A program made the translations under genes and the position numbers. Positions 1-11,770 of a stretch of DNA of 64,000 bases are shown in pieces. The notes beneath the pieces are model-generated. The model had not been told where the DNA came from and searched no databases. It saw only the letters and a list, made by a program, of their open reading frames with translations. Each line of letters starts with the position of its first letter. The stretch's first letter is position 1. Origin of the DNA: Patiria pectinifera (Eukaryota > Echinodermata > Asteroidea > Valvatida > Asterinidae); NCBI GenBank assembly GCA_029964075.1, contig CM057149.1, positions 5,900,465 to 5,964,464 of the forward strand, given 5' to 3'.

Positions 1-513
1 AATACATTTACAATTTGAAATCTGTAAATTAATTGATCTTTTACATGCATCGTGACCGAATTAAAAACAAAAAATTGTATTCTATCCTAGTTATACCTAT
101 GTTGTTTGAAAACATAAATCGGAATCTGAAGATTATTTACAACAAGCCTTGTACATGTACAAAGTATTTAACAACAAATTTTATTGTTAATGAAATCTAG
201 GTAAGGAATTGTATTCACATAATGTCACCATTTACACACATGCATAGATTACTGTCTTGTAATATACTCTTTCACAAAACATTGTGTCTCCTGATTTTTC
301 TTAATTATGTGCTGCGTAAAAAACACATGCACTTTACATTTTAAAACAAATCGGCATAACCTTTATCGATGTCTATACGTCATTAGAAAGTAAACCAAGT
401 CATCAAAACTTGTATTCAAGAGCACACCCAAAAGTAAAACAATCAGCACACGACATAACACCTGAAGTAGGCACCTATGTATGCAATTCCCAATACTATT
501 AAGTTCTCAAATT
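1..513. other. Intergenic, AT-rich, no gene seen
   Basis: No reading frame with coding character, no RNA gene and no clear repeat was recognised. The stretch is AT-rich and contains an isolated TGTACATGTACA palindrome near position 150. It ends at the left arm of a foldback element. Confidence 0.5.
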
Positions 514-691
514 AGGTTTTGCCCTTCACCGACGTATAAACACTGCAGTGTGTTACCTCCCGAGTGAAAGTTGGAAAAAATCACTCGGGTGGGACTCGAA
601 CCCAAGTTCATTTTTTCCCCAACTTTCACTCGGGATGTAACACACTGAGTACATGTATACAGTGTTTATACGTTGGTGAAGGGCAAAACCT
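514..691. mobile_element. Foldback MITE with tRNA-B-box-like core
   Basis: The two ends are inverted copies. The left arm starts AGGTTTTGCCCTTCACC and continues through ACGTATAAACACTG and CTCCCGAGTGAAAGTTGG. The right arm carries the complements in reverse order and ends GGGCAAAACCT. The arms are about 75 bp with a few mismatches and one short insertion. The loop at 589-603 reads GTGGGACTCGAACCC, the reverse complement of a tRNA-type B box. A non-autonomous foldback transposon is the simplest reading. Confidence 0.75.
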
Positions 692-2837
692 ATTTTGATT
701 TACATCACCCCGACGCAAAATTCCATGAATAACTATTCAAGTTCTCACAAAATCTCACCGTCCTTGACATAAAACGTTATTAAAAATCGTCCACGCGCAT
801 GAGTTTACCAAATATAAAACACCAAATCAAACGTTTTATGAGCTTATTCAGTACCAACGAAGTTGATGTCGAGTTGCATCAACCGTGCAAGCTGTACAAA
901 ACACTGTTGTACTAGAAAGCACTCAGAGAACAAACCTCCACCAAGGCCGTACAATTCCCCGCCACTCGCAAATCCATGGGCTGCGTTACCCACATATGTC
1001 TCTACATACTTGTAGCATACAACATGGTGAAGAATTCTTTAAAAAATATCCTGCATCCAGACCCAGATCACTTCCACGAGTTGTACTTATACCGTACCAA
1101 GGACAACCCCTAAAAAATATTCATGGAAATCCGTCCATAACTTTTCGAGTTATCATGTTAACAGATTGACAAACCAACACAGGAACATGTAATCCACCAT
1201 GTCATGTAAATAACCACTAGCCCCATGTTTAATCACCTTTATCATGATATGTATACTTTGATACTTGACCTTTGTAACCATGGTTGTCAAACATCACAAC
1301 AACTGGATGTGACCCAACCCAACAAAAAATGAGCCGCAAGTCTCCAGAGCTATCATTGAGTAAAATGCCTTTTAAAGAAATCTTACACAAATGAATAAGA
1401 ACAATCAACTTTTTTTTCAACCACATAATAAGGGCACATACTCTCTAAAGTCCAAAGAGTGAAAATTCACTCCATTCGAGTGAAAATTCACTCCCAAAGT
1501 TGGAAACTAGGGACTAGACTTTTTAGAGTGAAATTTTTTCAATCGTAAAGATCGAGTTTTCACTCGAGCTTCGACTTGGAAGTGGTTCTATTTTTCTCCC
1601 TATTTCAATCGAAAATGAGAGTGATTTTCACTCTGAGTCAAGATACATGTGTACGGTGTATATACTGAACGGAAAAAAACTAACAAGTGAAAATGCTTAC
1701 TTACGACTCCTTTCGTGGGAGTTGTCACAAATAACCTCGAGCAGATAAGCATTTAATACCCGAATGATGCAGTACGATTTACCAATAACGATATGGAAAA
1801 ACAGCATGTGAATACCCCGCGAGTTTACACTCCATGCCACCAACAATTCCCAAGAAAGCCCACTTGGTCTATATAACTGACACATTGTATACCCTGTATT
1901 TCAAAGTTAAAGTATTTTACATTTTTTTTTTCAATCTAATAATTTATGGTCTGAATCCTGTGTCCGCAAAATAATACAACATGGTGACAACTCGAGACGT
2001 GTACATATCGTCTGCACGGTTGTGGGTTGGTTCCTTGCGAAGTGTATGAGACTCGCACTGGGATAACACTAACCACAAAGACTTCAAAACACTAAAATTG
2101 ATCTAAAATTCCTCACAAGAAAAAGAATAATTCATATTTTTAAACCAGTACTTTACGGGCAATACCTGACAAGCATGCAGATACATGTACAGCGTCTGCA
2201 CACAAAAAAGCGTTGACGGATGCCGAATGAGCGATTCCTTCAAGTCATGATCAAAAAATAAATTTAGAGTCAAATATGGTTTCAGAAATAGAAACACTAA
2301 CACGTGTACGTACTGAAAACAAACTTGTCAAATTGAACATTGAAGAATAACCGAAATCGACCACCACCCTTTAAAGCAAACGGAACACATCCAAACAAAA
2401 GCAACCAAAAAAGTTGAACAAATTCAACCCATTACGTACGCAAAATCAAAAACGGAACTACGTATTAAACGTTAACACGTAAAGCTGTACGTAACTTTTG
2501 ACACACGACGTTATCCTTACAAGAAGAAAGACCACTATTTCCAGTCCTTATGATAAAACGTAATGTTCTCACATTTTGAGTTATGTCCTCACATTTTAAG
2601 CACACTGTGACTGATGTCACTGCTGCTCCGAGTTCAATCACACTGAAAGTAGCTTTAACCCCTTTTCGGTCAAATTTACTACTAGTGTGTCCTGCCTGAA
2701 GTTCTTTCGTTTCCAAAGAAAAAATCGCGTACAACTCATTCACTGAGAACAAGGGCGTAACACCTTGCAGTAATAATTTGTAAGATAAAAAAAGCCATAT
2801 CGCCAATCATTGTGAAAGACTTGATTGTTTAATTCGT
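692..2837. other. Intergenic or 3' flank of the minus-strand gene
   Basis: No convincing exon was seen on either strand. The right part must hold the 3' UTR of the minus-strand gene that stops at 2838, but no well placed poly(A) signal could be chosen. A palindrome-rich patch is listed separately. Confidence 0.45.
1457..1650. repeat. Cluster of GAGTGAAAATTCACTC palindromes
   Basis: The 16-bp palindrome GAGTGAAAATTCACTC occurs twice within 40 bp, at about 1457 and 1479. Related half-sites follow: AGAGTGAAATTTT, GAGTTTTCACTCGAG and GAGAGTGATTTTCACTCT. GAGTGAAA also occurs in the arms of the foldback element at 514-691, so this may be a degraded relative of it. No function is claimed. Confidence 0.45.
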
Positions 2838-4433
2838 TCAAAGAATGGTGCAAGTTTTTGACTTTGGGACTGGTGTCGTTTGCTTGGCTTGCGTCCGAGT
2901 AGTTGTGGCCTCTCCATTGGTGGATTGGCCGCCCTTTCCAGCCTTGATCTTTCTCAGCGTTTCCTGGTCTAAGTGATCCTCCATCACCTGCACTTCTCGC
3001 GAGATCTCGCGGAGCTCGGATTCCATCTTGGTCATCCTTTCATCTTTGGCCTGGTCGTCCTTGGCAAATCGCTTGAGCCTCAGCTGCAGGTCCTTGCACT
3101 TGCGTTCACTCTCCTCCTTCTCCTCCAAGACCTCAGCCAGCTTCTCTCGGAGGAACTTCTCGGTGTCCTGTTGCTGAGACAGCTCGCGTGCCATGTAGTC
3201 TGCTTGGACCTTCATGCCGTCCTTCTCGCTCCCTCTCCGCTTCCTATCTTTTGCCTCCTCCTCTGATTTAGTCAACCTCTGCTGAATCTCTACATTCATA
3301 GATCTCAAGTCCTCGATATCCTTCTGGGCAGCTCTGTACTTCAACTCGTAGTCAGTGAGCTCCTCTTTATCAGGTTCTGTTGTTGCAGAAACCTGTGCCT
3401 CTTCAGGTGTTTCTTGGTTGGGTTCCTGCTCTTGGGGTGCAGGTGAGGAAGGTTTCTCATTGGTGGGCGGGGCTTCTGATATGGTTTGCTCCCCTTCCTC
3501 CGCCATCGCATCCTGCTGGAGGACAGGAGTTGTCTCCTCTGTCTCACCACTGGTTTGCTGCTTGTTCTCTTCATTGGACTCACCAATAGGGGACGCCCTG
3601 TCCTCTTGTTTGTCATCGTTATTTGAATTGGCATTGTCTGTTGGCTGCTCCTGCATGTCAGCAGCCTCGGCCTCCGGCACTTTCTCAGAGGTGCTCTCAT
3701 CTGGCTTCTGATCTGCCTCAGCATCTATTGCAGGTGCCTCGGCGACTACTTCAGGTACCTTGGCATCTTCCACAGGTGCCTCGGCATCTTCCGCTGGTGC
3801 CTCAGCATCTTCCGCTGGTGCCTCATCATCTACTCTTTTTTCCCCACCAGGTGCTGCGTCAGCTTCAACAGGTTCACTACTCTTTTCAGTGCCTCCTTCC
3901 TCCACCTTCTCTGGCTCAGATTCCCCCAATTCCTTTTCCTCTTTAGGCATTTCTTCAACACCCATGTCCTCTTGTTTGGTTTCTGCATCCTCCCCCTTTA
4001 CCGCCTCCTCTTCTTTTGCCTCATCCTTTGCTGCATCCTCCCGGGCCGACTCCTCATCTTGTTTTGGTTCCTCCTGCTTAGCTGCTGCTTCCTCAGGAGC
4101 AGCATCCGGTGAATCATCAGCCTCCTTGGCATCTGTCTCTCCTGGTGTTGCCTCCTCTCCACCACCATCAGTCTGTGGTATGTTTTGCTTGGATGCAGGT
4201 TCTGACGCCCCTGCTTCTTGGCTAGGAGGAGAGTCCTCCTCACCCGATTTCTCCTCCTTAGGCTTTTCCTCCTCTGGCTTCTCCTCAGATGCTGCGGGCT
4301 CATCCTCCGCGGGTTTCTCAGCTGCTTGGGGCATCTCTTCTGAGTTATTGTTCGTCTCCTCTACTTTGTTCTCAGTTGGATCCGCAATCTCCTGAGTTGT
4401 GTCCGGTGTAGCTGCAGTCTCTGTTTCGGCCAT
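2838..4433 (-). CDS. Acidic coiled-coil protein with C-terminal CaaX box
   Basis: A single coding exon encodes 531 residues from the ATG at 4433-4431. The frame stays open two more codons, but 4442 abuts a good splice acceptor (pyrimidine tract then CAG), so a non-coding 5' exon is likely upstream. Residues 1 to about 350 are low-complexity and rich in Glu, Ala, Pro and Asp, with near-tandem EAPAEDA units around residue 200. Residues about 355-495 are charged and heptad-like (for example LREKLAEVLEEKEESERKC), predicting a coiled coil. The protein ends in CTIL, a CaaX box; a terminal Leu usually specifies geranylgeranylation. Membrane anchoring through a prenyl group is inferred. I do not recognise the family; paralemmin-like prenylated coiled-coil proteins are only an architectural analogy. 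The opposite-strand serine-rich frames here are shadows. Confidence 0.85.
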   Translation of the reverse strand: MAETETAATPDTTQEIADPTENKVEETNNNSEEMPQAAEKPAEDEPAASEEKPEEEKPKEEKSGEEDSPPSQEAGASEPASKQNIPQTDGGGEEATPGETDAKEADDSPDAAPEEAAAKQEEPKQDEESAREDAAKDEAKEEEAVKGEDAETKQEDMGVEEMPKEEKELGESEPEKVEEGGTEKSSEPVEADAAPGGEKRVDDEAPAEDAEAPAEDAEAPVEDAKVPEVVAEAPAIDAEADQKPDESTSEKVPEAEAADMQEQPTDNANSNNDDKQEDRASPIGESNEENKQQTSGETEETTPVLQQDAMAEEGEQTISEAPPTNEKPSSPAPQEQEPNQETPEEAQVSATTEPDKEELTDYELKYRAAQKDIEDLRSMNVEIQQRLTKSEEEAKDRKRRGSEKDGMKVQADYMARELSQQQDTEKFLREKLAEVLEEKEESERKCKDLQLRLKRFAKDDQAKDERMTKMESELREISREVQVMEDHLDQETLRKIKAGKGGQSTNGEATTTRTQAKQTTPVPKSKTCTIL

Positions 4434-4442
4434 TTTCAAGAT

Positions 4443-7400
4443 CTGAGAAAATATAAATATGGGTAAATGGTAAGTTAGAATTTATCATAAGAAAAAACAA
4501 ATTTGTTTTATAATATTTGTGTTAGTGCAGGGATTGTAGATGTCCGTAATCACATTTTGCACTTTTGCCTTATGCCTGACGTTTTCATGAATTTCATAAT
4601 AAACACAATCGTCATCTCCGGATTCTATCGTCTTGGCACAAGAACATTACGTGCACGCGGTCTCACAACAATTGTTGTCGACAAAAGGGCAAACGGATTA
4701 AAATGGTACCAAGCTCATGGCTATAGTATCAACATAAAACATGCCATGCTTTTTGCTAGACGTCATCGTGCAAGTCAGCGACCGCATACACTTCGAAAAG
4801 ACGGGTGAACGCAGGACAAGGTTTTGTGGTTGTTTAATTTTCCTTGAGTCGAAGAAAGTGAATATTAAAATTGGTCCCAGCCACTGAGAGACACGAATGT
4901 GCGTGTGCATAAACACAAAGGAAGGGAAAGCTGCGTGTTGGAGGCAAGCATTTCAGTGTTGTGCCGGCTCCTCCTTTCTATTTTCGTTGTAGCTATAGTC
5001 TGAAGAACAAAACAAGCAGCATCATAAACAGCACAGTGTCTTGATTGTTCTGATCTCCGACCAATTACAATCTCACCGTCTCAAATTTCTCTTGGATTTT
5101 CAGCGGTCCAGTGTTTTTATTACGTTCCTCAGAATTCGTCTCATTTTACCGATCGCACGGATCGCTGAAAAATAACTCGAGCTAAGATTTCTCGGTTCAA
5201 ATAAGTTCTTTTTTTAACTGTTGGTTTAGAAGTTTGAGTTCGTCCAAGTACTATCCTTGACTTAAGTCACGTTTAAGGAAAAATAATTCAACGGAATGAG
5301 AACCGACATTCTTATTTTTTGGTACATCGGTGCAGACGACTCAAGACCAGTTTATAATTACTTTATGGCCACTTACTCGCTGGCGTGATTTTCTTCACGA
5401 CAATTGATTCCTAAGGTTAATGAAATGTTAATGCTCCAGATCTGATTTCACTGCCGTCAAACTTTGGCTGTCATGCATTAACTTGGCACAAAATGACAAC
5501 CAGGTTGTCTTACGATGACTTGGTGAAATTTTGGAAATTGTGGATGAAGCCTTATATAAATATTGGTATAAACTCTATAAATATCAGCACTGGAGACAGG
5601 AACCGACTTAAAATCACACAAAACCTATTAAAGAAGCACAGGACCCAGGCTAAGTAATGCCATACAAATACCAACACAGCAACAACTGAAGTCATCTTAG
5701 AGACAACCCTTTTGTTGCGAATACAATCGATATTTTGGCTACCGGTTGGCTCAAGGCTTCCAAGCCGATCAAATAGACATAATGGTCTACGGCAAACACG
5801 TGCAAACACACATCCACAAGTTGGAGGGATGTTATCAGGTGTAAAGTGCCAGGATCTTAAGTACCCTAATCTCCATACCTTCTATTAAAATGTCACAGGT
5901 CACAATAATGACACCAGGTGATTTAGGCCAAAGGTTTGTGTTGTTGACATGCCGCAACAAGATTAATACCAGTCACAATTTTGCATGACTGTAGTCATGT
6001 AGATCTTAACAAGTTGTATAAATCGAACTCATCCCCAAATTACGAAGTCCAGAAATGAAGAAAAATACTTGGTAAATCGACATCATAACTTCAGGGGAAA
6101 ACTCGTACTTTAAAAAATATGATAACTTTTACATAATTAAAAATCAGCACTTCCGCCACAATACTAAAACAACCAATTCCCAAAACGGAAGATACCCTAC
6201 AAGCAAGATAAAGAAGATTGGTTCAATTGACTAGAATCTTAATCGACCAAAACAAGAAAATACACTTTGAAGCGTCTGAAGAGTAAAAGCGTAACCATGG
6301 AAAAGGGCCCCCAAAAAGGGGGGTCCTTATTTTCTGGAGGGGGCACTCATGGGTTTGGTCATATACCACCTATAGGAGGTAGACATTTTCTTCAGCAAAT
6401 TCTGAGCGGGGCGTGGCATATGGCGAAACAGACCTACAACTGCAGGGGCCCACTGTCCATTTCCCAGTGATAGATAACGGCAACTGCTACAGATCAGGCT
6501 TTTCAATAGTTTAGTTTTACATTATGATATAGATTTACTGGCCAAAGATGTATTCGGAAATGTCACGGAAAGAGTTTACAAAATGTACTGCGAAATGCGT
6601 GATGCCAATGGATGTCATGATCATGCTTTTTCTCGTATTCATCTATCGAGAATTGCATGTATTGAACAAAACTGCGATATCTCTAACTCTTGCAGCATGC
6701 ATATAATTCACGTGACGGGGTCATTTCTTATCAGCAAACATTCGCAATATTATGCACAGCATGTCGAACCTTCTGTTGCATAATTTTGGTGGATACACGC
6801 GTACAAACATCCCCACATCCAACCACTGGTTAGCAACGACTAAGTACAGGCACTCTACGCAAAAACGTGCGGCTTCGTGAAACAACGTAGTCAATTGCAG
6901 TCGTTGAGATAATAACCGCTCGTACCAATCAGAACAAACATTCGCCATCTGACTCTTTTTCTTGGTATCTCAAAGTACATGCATATTAACAAACCAACCA
7001 TGTTTACTGTTGCTTCGTGCATCTATGGTAACATTATAAGGGTAACGGTGAAATCATGTTCGTGGTTAGTTTCTCCATGGAAACGCCATTATTCCTCCAT
7101 GCTTTCTCAACTTTTCAAAAGGAGTTGCCATAGGCTACTGTTGGAAATGTCATTGGGTACTAATTTGATGTAGTTTGGAGTCAAACCATGCATAGAGCTA
7201 AACGCATATACTTTACTAGTATTTCATATTATGTGGACCCAGGTTCGAATCTTGTCGAGGGCTACACATACATTGTGTTTCACTCCCTGCCACAAAATCG
7301 GCACAATTTCGTTAGGTTTTCCATCCTCTAAGAATCTGAGATGCACATCTTGAGGAACCTGAAGTTCATTACCAGATAAACAAGAAGTGCACGATATACA

Positions 7401-9508
7401 TGCCAAATGCAACTAGTTCTATCATGGAGGAATAAGTTCCTCCATGGTCCTATACATCATTTGAAACTGAAAGCTACTTCAAACAAGTATAATCTCAAAA
7501 TAACCTCCCGAATTATTAATAAATGTGAAACATCTATTTTTAAAGTTCCATGTTAAAGTCACCAGAAGAGAAACACAGAAAACAAATAGTACCAGTACTC
7601 CACTATTCTCCGCCATCGAAACTACATATTGCTTCAGTTTGAGGGCAGACAATGTCTCCATGACAACACACTCAAGGACTCATCATTCACTCGGGTAAAT
7701 GGCGCGTAATAAACTTTCCGTCGATACATGGATATCGATCGTAACGACACGAGGGTTGCATGTGGGTGTGTGTTTGGGAGGGCCAGGGAACAACTTTATT
7801 TTTGTACGAGGCGAACTTTCATTGGTGCAAAAGTTTCTTTAAAATAGACGTAAATTCGTGTGTCTTGCCTAAATTGCAAAGCAATCATTTACTTTACTTC
7901 AACCTGAAATCTCAACAGCACTTCAGTGAAGGCCAATCTTCATATTATAGACGAATCTGTCATTCATCAATAATGATGTAAACATCCCCCTTTGATTCCT
8001 TTCTTGAAATGTTTCTAGATACCATCATTGATCACACTAAAAATGAATTCCCAAGAAAGTATCATTCATCTTGTACATTAAGATACATCATACGATCAAA
8101 ATATATATACGAAGTCCATTTTTTTGGTAAGATTTACAGGATTAGATTGTCCACGGCTCTAAGCTTGTTATCACCATGGTGTCTTGTGTGTGATTTCGAG
8201 TACAAATTCATGCATATAGACAACATTTTTGGGGAAAAAACCCGGCAGATCCAAGATACTTATTACTTTAATTGGCAAAAATTGGGGCATTTTGTAGTAA
8301 ACTGTGGATACGGCTTGTGTATCGCACGCAAAGAAATTCTAAGGTAAGGGACATAGAAGTGCATTTTCTTGAAGTTATTTCCTGGTAACTACTGTTTTAT
8401 TTTGTAATGAACTCACATTGTTTTAGAAGTAAACGTTTTTTAATTTCGATTTATACACCACGAAACACACGTTTCATATTGTGTGATGTAATTGTGTTAC
8501 CAACTTGATTGCATGATTCAACAAAACCCTTGAAACCCATACCCTCTTTCTGAACTCAACCATGACCTGACCGGGTTATTACGAGACGTACCTTGTAATT
8601 CGATCAGCTCAGCCGGGTAGTTTGTCGCTGATGACCCCGTTGCCCTCGTAGAATCCACGGTACGTGATGACGATGACTTTTCCTTCGTGGCGTACACACA
8701 CTGCAAGTGTACTGAGTGAGAGATGCGATCGTATACCGCACGTTTCAGTTCATTGTGAAGGGCACAACATGAAGAAAAAGGTATATCTTAGTTGTGTGGA
8801 AAAATCACACGAAACCATTCACACAAACTGGCTCTACGAATACCATCTGTAAAATCCACACTTTTACCAAGTTGATCAGGTGTTAGTAACCTGCTGAAAA
8901 CACGCCGTATCGAACTTGCTTGGGACGGTGGACATTGGTAGTACACGATCGCGACTGTGTCGTTCCAGTTTGTTTAATACATAATCACGTAGAGACCAGG
9001 GGTTAGGGCAACTAATGACCCCACTGAATATGCATTCCGCTGATTGTTCCTACAGTTTGGTATCTTTCATCCGGCCGGCATGTACCACACAGAGAGTCGT
9101 CGACCCTGCACGTGTACGTGTACGTAATGTGAGTGCCGAGTCTTTGTATTGTCCCGTATCCATGGTGGCGGGTAAACTTTGTACCTTGGTGTACCCCACG
9201 TCACGCATTGCTAACCATGGGATGATAATGCTTCAAATGGGATGTAAGGTTTTTCTTTTAGGATCATGTGCAAGGACTCCGTTGCTCTTAAATGTACATG
9301 TAGATAAGGTCCGCGCGTACGAGCCAAATTTCGGCTAAATGCCTTTGGATTATCAATTAAGGTCCTGAACTTTTGAGCTGGTACAATCCAAACTGATGTG
9401 GAATATAATTAACCAAATAGTAGTATTTTAGGAGATGCTGCAAAACAAAAACAGATGTAGGCCTACATCGCCCCACTGCTGTGCAACAATTAAGTTTTTG
9501 CTGACTTA
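4443..9508. other. Gene-poor intergenic region
   Basis: About 5 kb with only short, non-conserved open frames on both strands. It should contain the promoter and any 5' exon of the minus-strand CaaX gene, which I could not place. A B-box-like string (GGTTCGAATC) at about 7241 may be an old SINE remnant. Nothing else could be supported. Confidence 0.4.
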
Positions 9509-10052
9509 TGTGGATTGGGTTTTCAGTCCACAATCAGTTCACCTGATTCCGTGGGTTTTCCCAAGAATATTATTCTAATGTTGCAGACTAAATAGACTGA
9601 CATAGACCTTAGTGATACTTCCCAAAATAAAACTACTCACAAGTCGCCATGGTATTTGAGACCCACATCAAATTAAACCTTATTTCATCATCTTTCATTT
9701 CCCGTTCATTTTGAAAACGGACACCTCCGCTCCATTGCAAAATAGAGCCATTTTAGGGCCTATTTTCATCCAAATGTCGCAGGCTAATTCAAGCTCGCAG
9801 TCCTCTGCACGGCTTCCACCCTTCTTTTTTTTTTTTTACAAGTTCACGGTCCTCAAAAAAGTGCTCCACGGAGAAATTGAGGGCATGCAAATCGTAATTA
9901 TTTGGCCGGCGTAGGTAATTTCGGGCCTATTTACTGGTCTGCAAACTGTAATTTCTTCTCATTGTCTTCTCTCTGCAGCTTTGTTCAGGCTTGCGAGCTG
10001 CAGTGCCTAGGGTGCTTTTGAGAAATCCTTGGTTTCATTACCAGAAATAATT
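9509..10052 (+). mobile_element. SINE family 1 fragment, split by a MITE
   Basis: The left piece (9509 to about 9575) matches the part of the SINE at 29463-29754 that reads GGATTGGGTTTTCAGTCC and then CCTGATTCCGTGGGTTTTCC. The right piece (9943-10052) matches AAACTGTAATTTCTTCTC through GAAATCCTTGGTTTCATTACC. The tRNA-like head is missing and about 25 bp of the middle are lost. The intervening 360 bp form a separate inverted-repeat element. Confidence 0.7.
9583..9942. mobile_element. Small inverted-repeat element inside the SINE
   Basis: The ends read GCAGACTAAATAG at left and CTATTTACTGGTCTGC at right. These are inverted with a 3-bp indel. No coding capacity is visible. Position inside a split SINE shows that it inserted after the SINE. 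No target duplication could be recognised, so the class is unknown. Confidence 0.5.
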
Positions 10053-11770
10053 GACTTTTATAAAAGGTTTACGATCCTTTACTCGCTGCGCTTAGGTGCC
10101 GCCTGAAACATGGCTTGGCAAGTGGAAACTGACAAAATATTTGGAGAAAACATATCCAACTTTTAAAATATAGGTTGAGACCCAGATCTAGAAGGGTAGT
10201 TTATACATCAGTGGGTTGTTGAAGCATTTTTTTGATATTTTTTATGGAAATAATTTGGTATTTCAGTTTAAAATTAGTCCGCCTTGATTGAAACGACCAA
10301 CCTTCAAATGGAATGTGTAGATCATCACAGCTGACCTGCCGACTGGTAAATTAAATTCATTTACTCAATGACATGGTGTATGAGAAAGTGCTCATCGAGT
10401 TAATTACGTTAGGGTTAATTAAATTAGTGTGAGGCGATAGTTGTCATTACATACGGAAAGTGCATCTGTAGACCTAGTGCACCATGTTATATTTGTTTTC
10501 TTGCCCTCACAGCAATTCGCATCACAATAAAATTACTTCAATTATAAAGTCAATTATAAGATCAATATTTACGTATATCTTGATTCTTGCATATTATGTT
10601 GACCTTTATAGTGCAGGGGCGGAATCAACTTACGATACTTGTGGACGTAAATTTAAATCAGACGGGTTCACGCAAATGTCTTTTTTTCACGCGGCGGGTG
10701 AAAAAAAACTTTTTATTTTCTCTCGTGCTCGTACAGCGAAACACTCATTCACTGGGACGGAAGCGTGGACAATACATGTATTATTAATTATTTCAATTCC
10801 AAAACGATTCAGTAAGCCCGAAAAGGCTGGCCAAACTAAATTTCATACAAAAATTGGTGTCTGCATTTCTGAATTTTTGAGGTCACGTCAAAAGGGCCGT
10901 AATATGTCACGTCCCCATGCAGCTGTAAGATCACTCTAAAAAGGGGCAGTCGTGTACGTTAGTGAAGGGCCCCGTTCCCAATACAAAATCCACATTTAAT
11001 TTATGTTGACTTACCAAACTAGTTCGCGACATTAAGAACAAACAGGTATGTCATAGATAGAGGGCAGGGTTTTGGGGGGTAAAATGACGATGACGACAAA
11101 ACGCAACACGAAAATAAATATGGCGATCACCGCGACGTACGGCACCAACCGTGAACCGCGTACAAAAATCGTAATTTCTACCCTAAGGAACTGTTCGAAA
11201 TTATAAAAACGGTGTCATCAGAATTCAGAGAGAAGTATATGCTTCAGGTTGAATGATAAAAAAAACACCCTTGACTCAAAGCTAAGGAAGGACCCTATAT
11301 AGATGGTCCTAAGGAAAAAATAAAAGGGGAGAAGAGAAGATGGTTTAAGTCATTTGTTCTTTAAAAAAAAATATGGAATTGCCGATCTTTAAACATGTTA
11401 AATACATGTGGCTTTACATGCATGTTGTATACCAAGCCCCGTCTCGATTTTCAATGGCCGGTTTATCCCTCCAGAAAAAAAAAGCCACGCCCATTGCTGG
11501 CGGTGTTCTGGTGCGCGCGTATAAGCGTCTCAGCCAGATTCCATCGGATAACACGCATCATCTTTTGCCAATGTGATTTCATACCGCGGGCGTGATATAT
11601 GTTCTCCTACGCGCGTGGCAAAGTTTTTGATCTAGATCTTCGGAAAGATTCTCGTTCGGGATGCTTATCCAGACCTCTTTTCAAGACTGGAGGCTAAACA
11701 GAACCTTTGCGTTAATACTAAAATGAATTAAACATGAAAGAAAGCTCGAATCTTCCCGGCATCGTCAGGA
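10053..11770. other. Upstream region of the acylated-protein gene
   Basis: No exon recognised. It should contain the promoter of the plus-strand gene starting at 11771. A GTATAAG string at about 11519 in a locally GC-rich context is a possible core promoter element, but this is a weak call. Confidence 0.35.

Noticed and set aside
3760-4395. Long plus-strand serine/alanine-rich frame
   Set aside because: It is the complement of the acidic, Glu/Ala/Pro-rich CaaX gene; GA-rich codons on one strand leave the other strand open. No independent start context or domain.
8518-8706. Possible minus-strand exon ending in a good donor (CAAG|GTACGT near 8592)
   Set aside because: Could be a 5' exon of the CaaX gene, but its frame does not join in phase to the acceptor at 4442, and no homology is recognisable. 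Not strong enough to annotate.
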